From the NCBI GenBank assembly GCA_030015575.1, contig JASDDO010000024.1:37596114-37660113 (forward strand): 64,000 nucleotides of DNA, in the 5' to 3' direction. Below the pieces are notes generated by a model that was given only the letters and a program-made list of their open reading frames with translations, did not search any database and was not told the origin of the DNA. Position 1 is the stretch's first letter, and each line of letters starts with the position of its first letter. Source of the stretch: Agapanthus africanus. Its lineage: Eukaryota; Streptophyta; Magnoliopsida; Asparagales; Amaryllidaceae. Positions 9,656 through 20,099 of this stretch are shown here, piece after piece. Both the position numbers and the translations under genes were made by a program.

Positions 9656-9960
9656 TAAAAAAAAATAATAATAAAAAAGAAATAATAATAAAATAAACGG
9701 TATGTCCATAAGCAAAATGGGCACGGATGAAAACCCAAAAGGGCTCCGTGAGTAAAAACAGCAGGGCTACCGGCGAGTGTTCGTGAAAACCCGAAAGGGC
9801 GCGACCTCGTAAAAAAAAGAGAATAAAAAAAAATAATAATAAAAAAAGGGTACGTCCATAAGCAAAAGGGCACAGATGAAAACCCGAAAGGGCTCCGTGA
9901 GTAAAAACAGCAGGGCTACCGACGAGTGTTTGTGAAAACCCGGAAGGGCGCAACCTCGTT
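9656..9960 (+). repeat. T1 3' region: two-copy repeat with gggctccgtgagtaaaaac
   Basis: Two copies of a roughly 150-bp unit lie in tandem. Each has an A/AAT-rich head, then tatgtccataagcaaaa, then a GC-richer tail containing acagcagggctacc. A related copy lies reverse-complemented in T2 at about 19795-19975, so the module is shared between the two Tat elements. Confidence 0.7.
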
Positions 9961-10560
9961 AAAAGACACTTACAGGGTCCTCTCGACCTTGTAAGGAGAA
10001 ACCACCTGCGTGAGATCCTTACGATTCACAAGGGAGCAACACACTCAGGGATCCCCACGATTCCTAAGGAGAAAATACACTTGCGAGATCCTCACGACTC
10101 GTAAGGAGAACTCTCTTATGGGACCCTCACGGCTCATAAGATTTGAAAGTCTTAAGTTACAGAGACCTAAACCTGTGCTTAAGCAACCCCCACAACTTTC
10201 GATATTGCCCTACAAGTGGTTCAATACTGACCCTTGTATACAATCCACAGGCGCGAATAAACATTTCCTTAACTAAGTCCCATCCGTGACTGGGGATATG
10301 TTCGCATGGTGAGTGACCCTTGTAAGTCCTCTCGACTTACAAGGTGAAAACCCTCTTGTAGGATCCTTACGACTTACAGAGGAACATGCACTTAGGAATC
10401 CTAACGATTCATAAGGAGAAAACACACCTGCGAGATCCTCACGACTTGTAGGGAGAAATACCTTTGTGAGACCCTTACGGCTCATGAAGTCAAAAGCCTT
10501 AGTTGACAGGACCCTAACCCTGTTCGCTAAGCCACCTTTGTTCAACATCGGCAAAGGCAA
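9961..10560 (+). repeat. T1 3' region: two copies of a TCCTCTCGAC / CTCGTAAGGAG module
   Basis: A block of four or five short related sentences (tcctctcgacttacaagg, gatcctcacgacttgtaggg and similar) ends in a cctaaacctgtgct or ccctaaccctgttc stretch. It occurs at about 9965-10180 and again at about 10320-10520. A third copy is at about 12310-12540, and T2 carries reverse-complement copies at about 19140-19330 and 19600-19770. The motif gtatacaatccac follows the first copy and reappears at several module ends. Confidence 0.65.
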
Positions 10561-10639
10561 ATGATGATTCTCTCCTGGCAACATCCCAGTTGCAGCGGTG
10601 CTGATGCCGAAATCGGTGTCTAATTCCAGGCTTACGGCA

Positions 10640-10840
10640 AAAAGCCAGCAAGCCGCACATGCATACAAAATAGCCGAAATGATTGGGCAACTCGCAATAA
10701 AAAGCAGCGAGTAAAAATAAAATAAATAGCCGAAATGATTGGGCACCACGAAAAATAGCCGAAATAATTGGGCAATCGCGACCTTCGCAATATAAAAGCT
10801 GAAATGATAGAGCATCGCGGAAATAAACCAATAATATAAA
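10640..10840 (+). repeat. Short direct repeats of aaatagccgaaatgattgggca
   Basis: Three to four imperfect copies of a unit built on tagccgaaatgattgggca lie between 10660 and 10830. They have variable spacers and no coding potential. Confidence 0.6.
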
Positions 10841-11089
10841 AAAATGATGAAACTTTTGCCCTACAGGTGAGATCACATCGATCCTTGTATACAATCCAAG
10901 GGCACAAACAAAGAGGGAATCATACCTGCCCAACAGGCTCCGCCAGGAAGCGAAGCCGAATATCGGCGGTTCACCAACAACCTAGAGACAACCGGGGCAT
11001 TCGTCTCGATACAGCAGACGCAGTGCCAGCAAACGAAGCAAAGATCAAATTTCTAACTTCACGGTTTTGACGGTAACTTATATAAAACC

Positions 11090-12170
11090 TGAAGGACCAC
11101 CGGAGATCATTTCAACCCCCAAGGAAACCAGTGTCCTTGGCAACCTCCTCGAGTCAGGGAAACCAGTGTCCTTGACGAGAGCACCTCGATTCGCGTCGAC
11201 CCGCAGAGAAACTAGCGTCTTTGCAGGAACACCTCGACTCATTTCAACCCCAGGGAAACCAGTGTCCTTGGCAAATACCTCAATTCAGGGAAACTAGCGT
11301 CCTTGATGAGAGCCTCCTGATTCGCGTCGGCCCGCAGAGAAACCAGTGTCTCCACAGGAATACTCCGATTCGTTTCAACCCCGAAGAAACCAGTGTCTTT
11401 GGCAAATACCTCAATTCAGGAAAACTAGCGTCCTTGATGAGAGTCTCCTGATTCACGTCGGCCTGCAGAGAAACCAGTGTCTCCGCAGGAATACTCCGAT
11501 TCGTTTCAACCCCGAAGAAACTAGTGTCTTCGGTAAAATCCTTTGACTCAGGGAAACCAGTGTCCTTGAAGAGAACTTCTTGATTCGCGCCGACCCGCAG
11601 AGAAACTAGCGTCTTTGCAGGAACATCTCGACTCGTTTCAACCCCAGGGAAATCAGTGTCCTTGGAAAATACCTCAATTTAGGGAAACTAGCGTCCCTGA
11701 TGAGAGCCTCCTGATTCGCGTCGGCCCGCAGAGAAACCAGTGTCTCCGCAGGAATACTCCGATTCGTTTCAACCCCGAAGAAACCAGTGTCTTCGGCAAA
11801 ATCCTTCGACTCAGAGAAACCAGTGTCCTTGACGAGAACTTCTTGATTCGCGTCGACCCGCAGAGAAACTAGCGTCTTTGCAGGAATACATCGATTCGTT
11901 TCAACCCCAGGGAAACCAGTGTCCCTGGCAAATACCTCAATTCAGGAAAACTAGCGTCCTTGATGAGAGCCTCTTGATTCGCGTCGGCCCGCAGGTAAAC
12001 CAGTGTCTCCGCAGGAATACTCCGATTCGCTTCAACCTCGAGGAAACCAGCGTCCTTGGCAAAATACTTCAACTCAGGGAAATTAGTGTCCTTGACGAGA
12101 ACTGCTCGATTCGTTTCGACCCGTGAGGAAATTAGTGTCTTCGCGAGGACTTCCTGATTTGTTTCGACTT
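11090..12170 (+). repeat. 131-bp tandem array in the T1 3' region
   Basis: The anchor caggaatactccgattcg recurs at about 11355, 11487, 11749 and 12016, and related anchors at 11223, 11617 and 11879. All spacings are multiples of about 131. Each unit has three sub-units opening with gaaaccagtgtc or gaaactagcgtc. About eight units are present. The weakly open frames seen here follow from the repeat and are not genes. Confidence 0.8.
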
Positions 12171-12289
12171 GGAAGATAAAGCCTTAGGCAGCAGGGATTA
12201 AAAAACTTGTTTCCTAAGCACTGGGATCCTGCAAGTCGGTCTAAAACGGTCTCTTGCATACTATCCACGGGTCTCACTCTCCAAAGTCG

Positions 12290-12540
12290 AATCTCGACAA
12301 GGAGGGAAACAACTGCTTACAAGTCCTCTCGACTCGTAAGAGGGAAGATTCTCTTATAAGATCCTTGCGATTTATAAGAGAAAACGCACTTAGGAATCCT
12401 CACGATTCCTAAGGAGAAAATCCACCTACGAGATCCTCTCGATCCGTTGGGAGAAAAGTCTCTATGAGACCCTCACGACTTATAGAGTTGAAAAGTCTTA
12501 GACGGCAGATCTGAAGCTGCGGCCTAAGCCATCGCTATCC
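12290..12540 (+). repeat. Third copy of the TCCTCTCGAC module
   Basis: The block follows the 131-bp array and repeats the layout of 9961-10560: agtcctctcgactcgtaag, gatccttgcgatttataag, gaatcctcacgattcc. It closes the repeat zone before the 3' end of the antisense gene. Bases 12541-12772 hold nothing I recognise; they are probably the shared 3' untranslated stretch of the sense and antisense units. Confidence 0.6.
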
Positions 12541-12772
12541 CTTGAAGAAAACAAGACGCTTACTCTATTATCTTTCAACCATGTTTATCAAGATAGCGTG
12601 CTGATAGTAAGAGAAGGGAGAAAGCAAAGAAATAGTACAAGACATTGCAAAGAAAAAAATGTGTATATTTATTAATTCAATCAAGTACAAGGTGAATCGT
12701 ACAAAAGAATAAAGAATGGATACATCTTATTCGAAAAAGAATTTTTTTACAAGTATATTGATACAAGGGAAG

Positions 12773-13261
12773 CTACTGGGAAGGAAGCGTCTTAAATAGC
12801 CCTATCAGTTGTTCGCGCACTTCCTTCCATGCCTTTTCCTGATCGGCCACCATCGCCAGTTCCGCCTCCACTTGAGCCCGCTGCTGGAAGAAGGATGCAA
12901 GCTGCTCCCCAACGGCCTGCTGAGCTGCTTCGCGGCCTTGGGCATCATGCTCGGCGGCATCGAGCTTCCACTTCAGTGTTAGCCTATTAGAGATACGCTT
13001 CAGAAGGCCCTCGAAGATAGCCTTCACCTGGGCAGCGTTCTCCTCAACCTCAGCACGCAGACGAGCCGTCTTTCTTGAGGTCTCTTGGCATTCCCTCAGC
13101 CTTAAAGCCGCTTCTTGTTCCAAGTGACGGAAGTAAGAAGCGCTTTGCTCAATCCATGCTGCTCTTTGATTGCTTGCGGCTAGGGTCTCGGGAGCAGGAC
13201 GCATGATCAGTCGAAAATAATGTATTTTTAACACATCAATTTCCCTATCTTTTGCATTCAT
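12773..13261 (-). CDS. Antisense gene: last exon, coiled-coil C-terminus
   Basis: These 162 residues are dominated by A, E, L, Q and R with heptad spacing: LRLRECQETSRKTARL, LRAEVEENAAQVKAIF, AAQQAVGEQLASFF and AQVEAELAMVADQE. It reads as one long coiled coil. The upstream end is a clear splice acceptor (ctctag before ATGAATG) that closes the 62-bp intron 13262-13323. Coiled-coil tails are common on PMD-type proteins of retroelements. No other domain is visible. Confidence 0.6.
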   Translation of the reverse strand: MNAKDREIDVLKIHYFRLIMRPAPETLAASNQRAAWIEQSASYFRHLEQEAALRLRECQETSRKTARLRAEVEENAAQVKAIFEGLLKRISNRLTLKWKLDAAEHDAQGREAAQQAVGEQLASFFQQRAQVEAELAMVADQEKAWKEVREQLIGLFKTLPSQ

Positions 13262-13632
13262 CTAGAGGTGTTCGGTTTGCATATTTCACATATTAGCAAA
13301 ACAATAGTAAAATACCGAATTACCTGTGTTGTACTCTAAAACTGGCATTTTTAGGGAAATTGACTGTTTATCATGGCATCACATCATTCTTGTAGCGCAA
13401 CACTTGTTTCGAAGTCTGTGCAGGAAATTCCAGAAAACGAGCCAAATTGTCAAAAGTGCTGATCAAAATTACACCAAGTCTAAGTCTGGTGATCTGGCAG
13501 TAAACAATAAGGTGTAAACTATTCCAGAAATTTATTCAAGGCCAATGGGCGATTCCCACCGCGGATCCACGGCATGATGACATCAGCAGAGAAGCAGATT
13601 TTCCCCATGTGCTTATTTCTAACGGAAAAGCT

Positions 13633-13880
13633 TCCAGAACTCTCCAGAAACTCCACGTGGCTTCATCTAGAAGGCTCGGCCTAACAACCTAGTTCTAGAA
13701 GCCTCCCTCCAACTAACTTCTTCTAGAAGCCTCCTTATAACAACCTTCTTCTAGAAAGCTCTCTCCAACAACCTTTTTCTAGAAGCCTCCTTATAACAAC
13801 CGTCTTCTAGAAGCCTCCTTGTAACAACCTCATTCTAGAATATTCCCTCCAACAAACTTCTACTAGAAGATTCTTTCTAA
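13633..13880 (+). promoter_or_regulatory. Array of TTCTAGAA motifs (heat-shock-element-like)
   Basis: About eight motifs of the type ttctagaag or tctagaaag occur at roughly 28-bp steps in a unit with aacaacc. TTCnnGAA is the core of the plant heat-shock element. One site, ttctagaatattcc at 13833-13846, is a perfect three-part TTCnnGAAnnTTC. gaagattc at 13866-13873 is a further GAAnnTTC pair. The array lies 150-400 bp upstream of the TATA box. Confidence 0.65.
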
Positions 13881-13886
13881 CAACCT

Positions 13887-13985
13887 CATTTTGGAGGGAA
13901 AATTCAAATGAGGTGGTTCATTTTGGAGGGAAAATTCAAATGAGGTGGTTCATTTTGGAGGGAAAAGTTGTTCATTTTGGAGGGA
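13887..13985 (+). repeat. 32-bp direct repeat, cattttggagggaaaattc
   Basis: Unit starts are at 13887, 13919, 13951 and, shortened, at 13973. The repeat lies between the heat-shock-like array and the TATA box of the LTR-like block. Confidence 0.8.
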
Positions 13986-14025
13986 AATTTGAAATTTGAA
14001 TTCTAGATCTAGGGTTATGAAAGCT

Positions 14026-14033
14026 TATAAAAG
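14026..14033 (+). promoter_or_regulatory. TATA box of the LTR-like block
   Basis: tataaaag lies just downstream of the regulatory arrays and about 30-40 bp before the presumed transcript start (gatctaaggtcaaggg). Confidence 0.55.
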
Positions 14034-15114
14034 GGAGCCTAGATCTAAGGTCAAGGGTTGTTCATTAGTTCATTAATCTCTCATCTCCCTCATTTCTAAC
14101 ACAAGTTGAGTGACACAACTTGTGCCTCAAAACCCTAACCCAAAATCCAAAGCCAAATTCAAGATCCCGAGTACCATTCAAGCGAGAAGCCTTCAACCTT
14201 TTAGGAGCGGAGCCGATCTTCAATCGAGCAAGTGATCCAAGCCGATCCGAGACTCAAGGAGACGAGCGAAGCCAAATCGACGATCGAGTTCTTCCTCTTG
14301 TATTTCTTGAGCGATTTGTAACGGAATTGTTGATAAATAAAAGGTGAAATTCTTTAATCTTGCTTTCTTTAAATTCTTGCATCATGATTCGATCTCAATT
14401 TGTGATTGTGGTTCTTGTTGTGATGTTTGAGTAAAACTCCGCTCATAAAGGAGTCAAGACGATCAATAGAATGATGATGTAACAAATCTTAAAATGATTC
14501 TTAAGTCCTATGAGTTTTGTAAACTCTTGTAAATTGAAGAATCGATGACCTAGTTTCGGTGCGATGCTTTCTTGATTGTGATCGCTCGAAATTAGGGATC
14601 CACGATCGATTCTTGAATTTACTAGAGGCTAGAATGTGAATGATATCGACGAAGGAACAAGGGATAAATGATGAAACCCTAGTTTCACAAGAAATCCCTA
14701 ATTCTCGTTGATCATCATCGATCTAGTATCAATTCATCGATGGATAAGAATACGTAATCGCTAGATTTCATCACATCTATAGATCCGATCGATTCCTATG
14801 AGCCTCATTTCGATTCTTGATTGTTGGTTTGGAAATCATCACAAATTCTCAATTCTTGATTTTATCGTTTCTTGATTTAGACTAGATTTTCCTAATTCTT
14901 GAACTTCAAATCTTTAAATCATGAATTGTTGTTTGTTTTCTTTTCTTTAAATTTTCGACTCATCTAAATCGAAACACGAACGATTACACTTTCCCTGTGG
15001 ACGATCCGTACTTACTAACGTGCTACATTCGACACCGTTATTGATTGCGGTCAAAATATTTTTGGTTGTGATTTCTATACAATTTTTCATACTACACATC
15101 CTAAATCGTTTCAA

Positions 15115-16025
15115 TCAGCGCATAAACTCCGATTGATGCAGGCGGACCTCGATTCCCTTGCAGTGATTAACCCAAAGCTCGACGACGCCTCCATCGTGAA
15201 AATTCACAAGCACCGCCAGCATCGGGTTAACCTCCGCAGCGAAATCTGCAGCAGATGGGGGAGCGTCCGCATCAAGCTCTTCGACGTATCCGCTCAGCAT
15301 GCCCAAGCTCATTACGGCACCCTTTGAAGACGGACGTCTCAGGAAGGGGCCTGCCGGCATTATAACGCGGGACTCAAAGGGCGCCGGGATTGGAACGACA
15401 GCTGAAAAAACAAAATATGATTAGATGACAGTTCAAGAAATACGAAAAATTCATCGATGCAATAGTTTACTATACCAGCTGCGGCAGGCGGCAAGGCCGG
15501 GAGGGCCGGTGGCGCGAACGATCTTTCATCCCCTCCTTCGATTTGTAGCACTGCAATCAGGACGAATGAATGTCAGAAATAATTCCATTACTGAAAAAAG
15601 AAAGAAATCAATTGGAAATTATACTCACCAGCGCCACCGGAGGAAGAAGCGAGTTCAGATGGGAAGGAGAAGTGCGGGTGCAACACCTGATAGAGATGAT
15701 CAAAAAGCACTCCTGAAAAGATGCAATAGTACGACATTAGTACATAAATTATGCGGCTGAAAGATAAAACTAATGGGTTGCAAATCCATACCTTCCAACA
15801 TTTGCGATGGTACAAGGGAAGGCTGAGAGGTGACCACCGCCAAGGCAGTAGTTGACGGCGCTCCCCCGAGCAATGGAGCATCGGCACTGGTCACACCTGC
15901 GTTAAAAACAAAGATAAACTTGTCCGAAAGGATTGCAAAATAAAAAGGGACAGTAACTCGAGATTTACCTGATGACCCGCAGGTCGAAACAGAGGCGTCT
16001 CCCTCCTCCATCGATACGAGTCCAC
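15115..16025 (-). pseudogene. Antisense gene: middle exons
   Basis: Five short coding stretches are separated by four introns of 72-79 bp with GT-AG borders and T-rich acceptor tracts (for example ttttttcag at 15402). The coding parts are rich in A, E, P and V. One segment contains VEELDADAPPSAADF. No domain is recognised here. The stretch links the PMD-bearing half beyond T2 to the coiled-coil exon. T2 is inserted at its upstream edge. Confidence 0.5.
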
Positions 16026-16030
16026 CTCCC
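16026..16030. repeat. Target-site duplication of T2 (partner 29611-29615)
   Basis: ctccc stands directly before the left LTR (tgcagggtg) and directly after the right LTR (accccaaca). This 5-bp match fixes the outer ends and shows that T2 went into the antisense gene of T1. Confidence 0.85.
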
Positions 16031-16468
16031 TGCAGGGTGTTTTTCGTCACCCCATTGAGATGGGAATACGCGCGCGCTTGTCAGGCATACTACAGATTCC
16101 CCCTGCCTAGGGTAGGTCGGGGTTTAATGATTGTGGGGATCCGAATCTCCGGCAGCCGCGGACTAAGCTGCCGTTAATTACCCCCCGCCTTTGAGGCGAG
16201 GGAACCTCCGATTGACGGGTTAAACTGGCCATGCGAACTCAATGTGCAGTGTTCGTGTGTTGTGTTTTGGGGGGGGGGTTTAAATATATCGGGAGCCACG
16301 CAGAGTTTTTACGGGGGTTCCACTACCCGGATAGCGGGCTGCGGGTCAAGGGGGCTGGCAGCCCCCTTGCGGGGTGCGGGGCAGCGCCCCATTAGAAATT
16401 TTTTTCTAACAGGGACAGTGTCGTGGAGTATGTGTATGTGTACATATGTATACATATGTATATATATA

Positions 16469-16485
16469 CATGTATATATAAATAA
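16469..16485 (-). promoter_or_regulatory. TATA-like run in T2 3' LTR
   Basis: A tatatata stretch follows the G-box array in the minus direction and lies in the place expected for the LTR promoter. Runs of TA and TG make the exact box uncertain. Confidence 0.45.
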
Positions 16486-16539
16486 AGGGGAAAAGACATC
16501 CAAAGGATGCGTGGGGCCAGCGCCTAGGCGCTTGAGCGC

Positions 16540-17000
16540 AAGCGCGCCACGTGTCGGCACGTGGGCGCTTTGCGCTCGAGCGCAGAGTGCTGGAGCGCAA
16601 CGCGCCACGTGTCGGCACGTGGGCGCTTTGCGCTCGGACGCTGAGCGCTTGAGCGAAAGCGCGCCACGTGGGCGCTTTGCGCTCGAGCGCAGAGCGCTCG
16701 AGCGAAAGCGCGCCACGTGTCGGCACGTGGGCGCTTTGCACTCGAGCGCAGAGCGCTGGAGCGCAAGCGCACCACGTGTCGGCATGTGGCCGCTTTGCGC
16801 TCGAGCACAAAGCGCTGGAGCGCAAGCGTGCCACGTGTCGGCACGTGGGCGCTTTGAGCTCGAGCGCGAGGCGCTGGAGCGCAAACGCGCCACGTGTCGG
16901 CACGTGGGCGTTTTGCACTCGAGCACAAGGCGCCGGAGCGCAAACGCGCCACGTGTCGGCACGTGGGCGCTTTGCGCTCGAGCGCTAGCGCACCGGCGAG
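16540..17000 (-). promoter_or_regulatory. CACGTG (G-box) array in T2 3' LTR
   Basis: About eight units of roughly 60 bp have the core ccacgtgtcggcacgtggg and carry about fourteen CACGTG boxes. Between the cores are gcgctcgagcgc palindromes. In the minus direction the array lies immediately upstream of the TATA-like run. G-boxes bind plant bZIP and bHLH factors; an enhancer role is inference. Confidence 0.7.
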
Positions 17001-17706
17001 GAAAAGGGGGCTTTTAGCCCCGGAAATTCTCTAAAGAGAAAATAGGGTGGAGTTAAACTCCTAAGATGCTTTGGGTTAAGGAAATGGGTTCTTCTTCTGC
17101 CTTTGCTGGCCGGATCTTGGAGATAAAGAGATGTGAGATTGAAAAATATTTTCTTTTTGAGATCTGATGGCAGATCTGGGTTCCCCTTAGTGGGTTTTGT
17201 GGTGGAAAACTATTTAGTTTTGAAAAAGGAAGAGTAAAACTCTTGATTTAATTCAAAAGAATGAAGAAGGTTTTGGAACCTTGAAGAAGGAGGAAAGACC
17301 TCAGATCTAAAACTTTTTTTGGAGAGAGAAAAAAGTTGTCGGGATTTTTTCATTATCTTTGCCTTTATAGGCCATACACTTTACACATAGCCCCTTGGGC
17401 TTCACAAAATGGCATTTTGCCCCTCCCATGGCTCATGTGCCATTTCTTTTTGCACATAAGCCATGGGCTTTACAAAAATTTGGCTTTATGCCTATTTTCC
17501 TTACATTTATCCATAAAATAAAATAAAATAAATACAACAAAATTGTTTATTACAAAATTTTTATCTTGGCGTGGGGGGAGGCCGACCGCTTCATGTTCGG
17601 GCTCGACCCGGGCATGGGCCCACTGGATCTGGGCTTGGGCCCACTTGGCTTGGGGTTGACTTTGATTTTGACTTGGTCAACCGGGGTGTAAATTTTTACC
17701 CCAACA

Positions 17707-17720
17707 AATTGCCCCCCATC
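17707..17720 (-). promoter_or_regulatory. T2 polypurine tract
   Basis: On the minus strand gatggggggcaatt abuts the start of the 3' LTR (tgttgggg). This is the expected place of the plus-strand primer. Confidence 0.75.
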
Positions 17721-17819
17721 AATAAATGCACACCACATATGTAGGTCGTGTGCATGAAATTGATGGATCTTCTTTCACGTGGAGGCGACTTGATTCGGTT
17801 CCCACCTTTTGGGAAGCTG

Positions 17820-18490
17820 GCACTGCCCTTTTTACGACATGGACGGTCGATGCGGCCCTTTTTGCGACTTGGACGGTCGGTTCTGCCCTTTTTGCGACTT
17901 GGACGGTCGGTGCTGCCCTTTTAGCGACTTGGACGGTCGGTGCTGCCCTTTTTGCGACTTGGATGGTCGGTGCTGCCCTTTTTGCGACTTGGACGGTCGG
18001 TTCTGCCCTTTTTGCGACTTGGACGGTCGGTGCTGCCCTTTTAGAGACGTGGACGGTCGGTTTTGCCCTTTTTGCGACTTGGACGGTCAATGCTGCCCTT
18101 TTAGCGACGTGGACGGTCAGTGCTACCCTTTTAGCGACATGGACGGTCGGTTCTGCCCTTTTTGCGACTTGGACGGCCGGTCGGTGCTGCCCTTTTAGCG
18201 ACGTGGACGGTCGGTTCTGCCCTTTTTGCGACTTGGACGGTCGGTGCTGCTCTTTTAGAGACATGGACGGTCGGTTCTGCCCTTTTTGCGACTTGGACGG
18301 TCGGTGCTGCCCTTTTAGCGACGTGGACGGTCGGTTCTGCCCTTTTTGCGACTTGGACGGTCGGTGCTGCCCTTTTTAGCGACGTGGACGGTCGGTTCTG
18401 CCCTTTTTGCGACTTGGACGGTCGATGCTGCCCTTTTTGCGACTTGGACGGTCGATTCTGCCTTTTTGTGACTTGGACGGTCGGTTCTTG
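17820..18490 (-). repeat. 30-bp tandem array in the T2 3' region
   Basis: About 22 units are built on gcgacttggacggtcggt plus tgccctttt. There are two alternating variants (ttagcgac and tttgcgac), giving a 60-bp higher order in part. As 30 is a multiple of three, the array is open in frames on both strands, including a decapeptide repeat VAKRAAPTVQ on the minus strand. I see no start context or domain to support a protein. Confidence 0.8.
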
Positions 18491-20099
18491 ATTTGACTTG
18501 CTCTGCTACTTGCAGTGTCAGCTGTAGACTTGACTTGCTCCGCTTCTTGCGGTGTTGAGATTGGATTCTGGCTTACTCCGCTTTCTGCGGTGTCGGAGTG
18601 GAAGTTGACTTGTTGATTTTGATTTGGGTTGGCATCAGCATCGCTATACTGGAATATGGTACCAGGAGCGAATCATCATCTGTCATTGAGAGGATTTTGG
18701 TTTTTGTTTGGCATCTGCATTGCTGCACTGGAATAATGCCAGGAGCAACTCATCAATTGCCCCGGGAGGATTTGGGAATTGGTTTTTTTATATTATTATT
18801 TTTTATTTTTTTGGTGGGACTTTGAATGTGGTCTCACCGATAGGACTTGGGAGAGGTTGGGATTATTTTACGCCCGTGGATTTTATACGGTTTTGCAGGA
18901 TGTATGATCCAGACCGTAGGGCCGGAAAAAATTTCGGGATTTTGTCGGCGTCTGCATCGCTGGACTGGAATATGGTACCAGGAGCGACGCATCATTCGCC
19001 GTTGGGGTATGGGATTTGGAATTTGGTTGGCGTCTGCATCGCTGCACTGGAGTATGGTACCAGGAGCGACTCATCATTCGCCATTTGGGGATTGGGGAGC
19101 GATGGCTTAGGAGACAGGTTTAGATCCCTATCGCCTAAGGCTTTTCAATTTTATGGGCCGTGAGGGTCCCATAAAAGCATTTTCTCCCTACGAGCCGTAA
19201 GGATCCCGCAGGTGTATTTTCTCCTTAGGAGTCGTGAGGACTCCTAAGTGTGTTTTTCCTTTATGAGTCGTAAGGATCCCACAAAGGTTTGTTCTCCTCA
19301 TGTATCGTGAGGAAACATGAGTGGGTCTTCTCAATGGAGCATTATTCCAAAGGCGGAGGCCGTTTGGGGACTTAGAATTTGGATCTTGTTTGGCATCAGC
19401 ATTGCTGCAGTGGAATAATGCGAGGAGCAACTCATCATTTTCCTTGGGAGGACTTGGGACTTGGGTTTTTGGTCGGCATCAGCACCGCTAATACTGAAGC
19501 GAAATGCCAGGAGCGACTCATCATTTGCCGTTGCCCGTTGGGGAACGTTGGCTTAGGAGACAGGTTTGGGTCCCTATCACCTAAGGCTTTTCAATTTTAT
19601 GGGCCATGAGGGTCCCATAAAAGCATTTTCTCCCTACGAGTCGTAAGGATCCCGCAGGTGTATTTTCTCCTTAGGAACCGTGAGGATTCCTAAGTGTGTC
19701 GCTCCTTTATGAGTCGTAAGGATCTCACGCAGGAGTTTTCTCCTCACAAGGTCGAGAGGACTTTGCGAGTGTATTTCATCTCTTTTCACGAGTTTGCGCC
19801 CTTTCGGGTTTTCACAGACTCGCCGGTAGTCCTGCTGTTTGTACTCACGGAGCCCTTTCGTTTTCATCCGTGCCCGTTTTGTTTGTGGACATACCGTTTA
19901 TTTTTTTATTTCTTTTATTTTTCTTCTTTTTTTTTTCTTCTCTCTTTTTTTGCCGCTGGTGGGACTTTAAAAGTAGTCTCACCGGCAGGATTTGGGAGAG
20001 ATAGGGGTCATTTACGCCCGTGGATTGTATACGGTTTTGCAGGATGTATGATCCAGACCGTAGGGCTGATGTGCTCAATTCGCCTGCGACTTGGATCAT
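18491..20099 (-). repeat. T2 3' region: modules shared with T1
   Basis: The stretch contains repeats with ctgcactggaa and ccaggagcgactcatca (about 18630-19080 and 19380-19530), then reverse complements of the T1 modules: ctcctaaggagtcgtg-type sentences at 19140-19330 and 19600-19770, the gggctccgtgag module at about 19795-19975, and the gtatacaatccacgggcg motif (as cgcccgtggattgtatac) near 20015. There is no coding domain. Confidence 0.65.

Larger units (their letters stand above)
13325..15110 (+). mobile_element. LTR-like block (probable solo LTR) with heat-shock-element-like repeats
   Basis: This block interrupts an exon of the antisense gene. It has LTR architecture on the + strand: a possible start at tgttgtactctaaaac (13326), a regulatory array at 13630-13880, a TATA box at 14026-14033, a transcribed leader, and an end region with tgtggacgatccgtactt and gattgcggtcaaaat like many plant LTR ends. 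I could not find a clean target duplication, so both ends are uncertain by some tens of bases. There is no internal coding domain, which points to a solo LTR. Its lineage is not identified. Confidence 0.55.
16031..17706 (-). repeat. T2 3' LTR (1676 bp)
   Basis: The termini are tgcaggg on the left and ccccaaca on the right. The LTR holds a G-box array (about 16540-17000), a TATA-like run (16469-16485) and an approximately 120-bp block (16319-16440) with a GC-rich palindromic stretch. The 120-bp block is absent from the partner LTR. The left LTR has about eight array units against five in the partner. Confidence 0.9.

Noticed and set aside
9565-9953. Minus-strand frames rich in F and Y after the T1 integrase
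   Set aside because: Generated by A-rich tandem repeats; the two frames are shifted copies of one repeat.
11090-12170. CRISPR-like array
   Set aside because: Units are contiguous and degenerate with no unique spacers, in a eukaryotic context; it is a tandem repeat.
16038-16050. T2 LTR start at tgtttttcg
   Set aside because: Gives no target duplication; starting at 16031 gives a perfect ctccc on both sides.
16244-17017. Long open frames on both strands over the T2 3' LTR array
   Set aside because: They come from the roughly 60-bp GC-rich repeat, whose length is a multiple of three. The same happens at 28451-28939. No domain, and frames are open in several phases at once.
17719-18379. Repeat proteins of about 180-217 residues over the 30-bp array
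   Set aside because: Open on both strands because of the period; treated as minisatellite.
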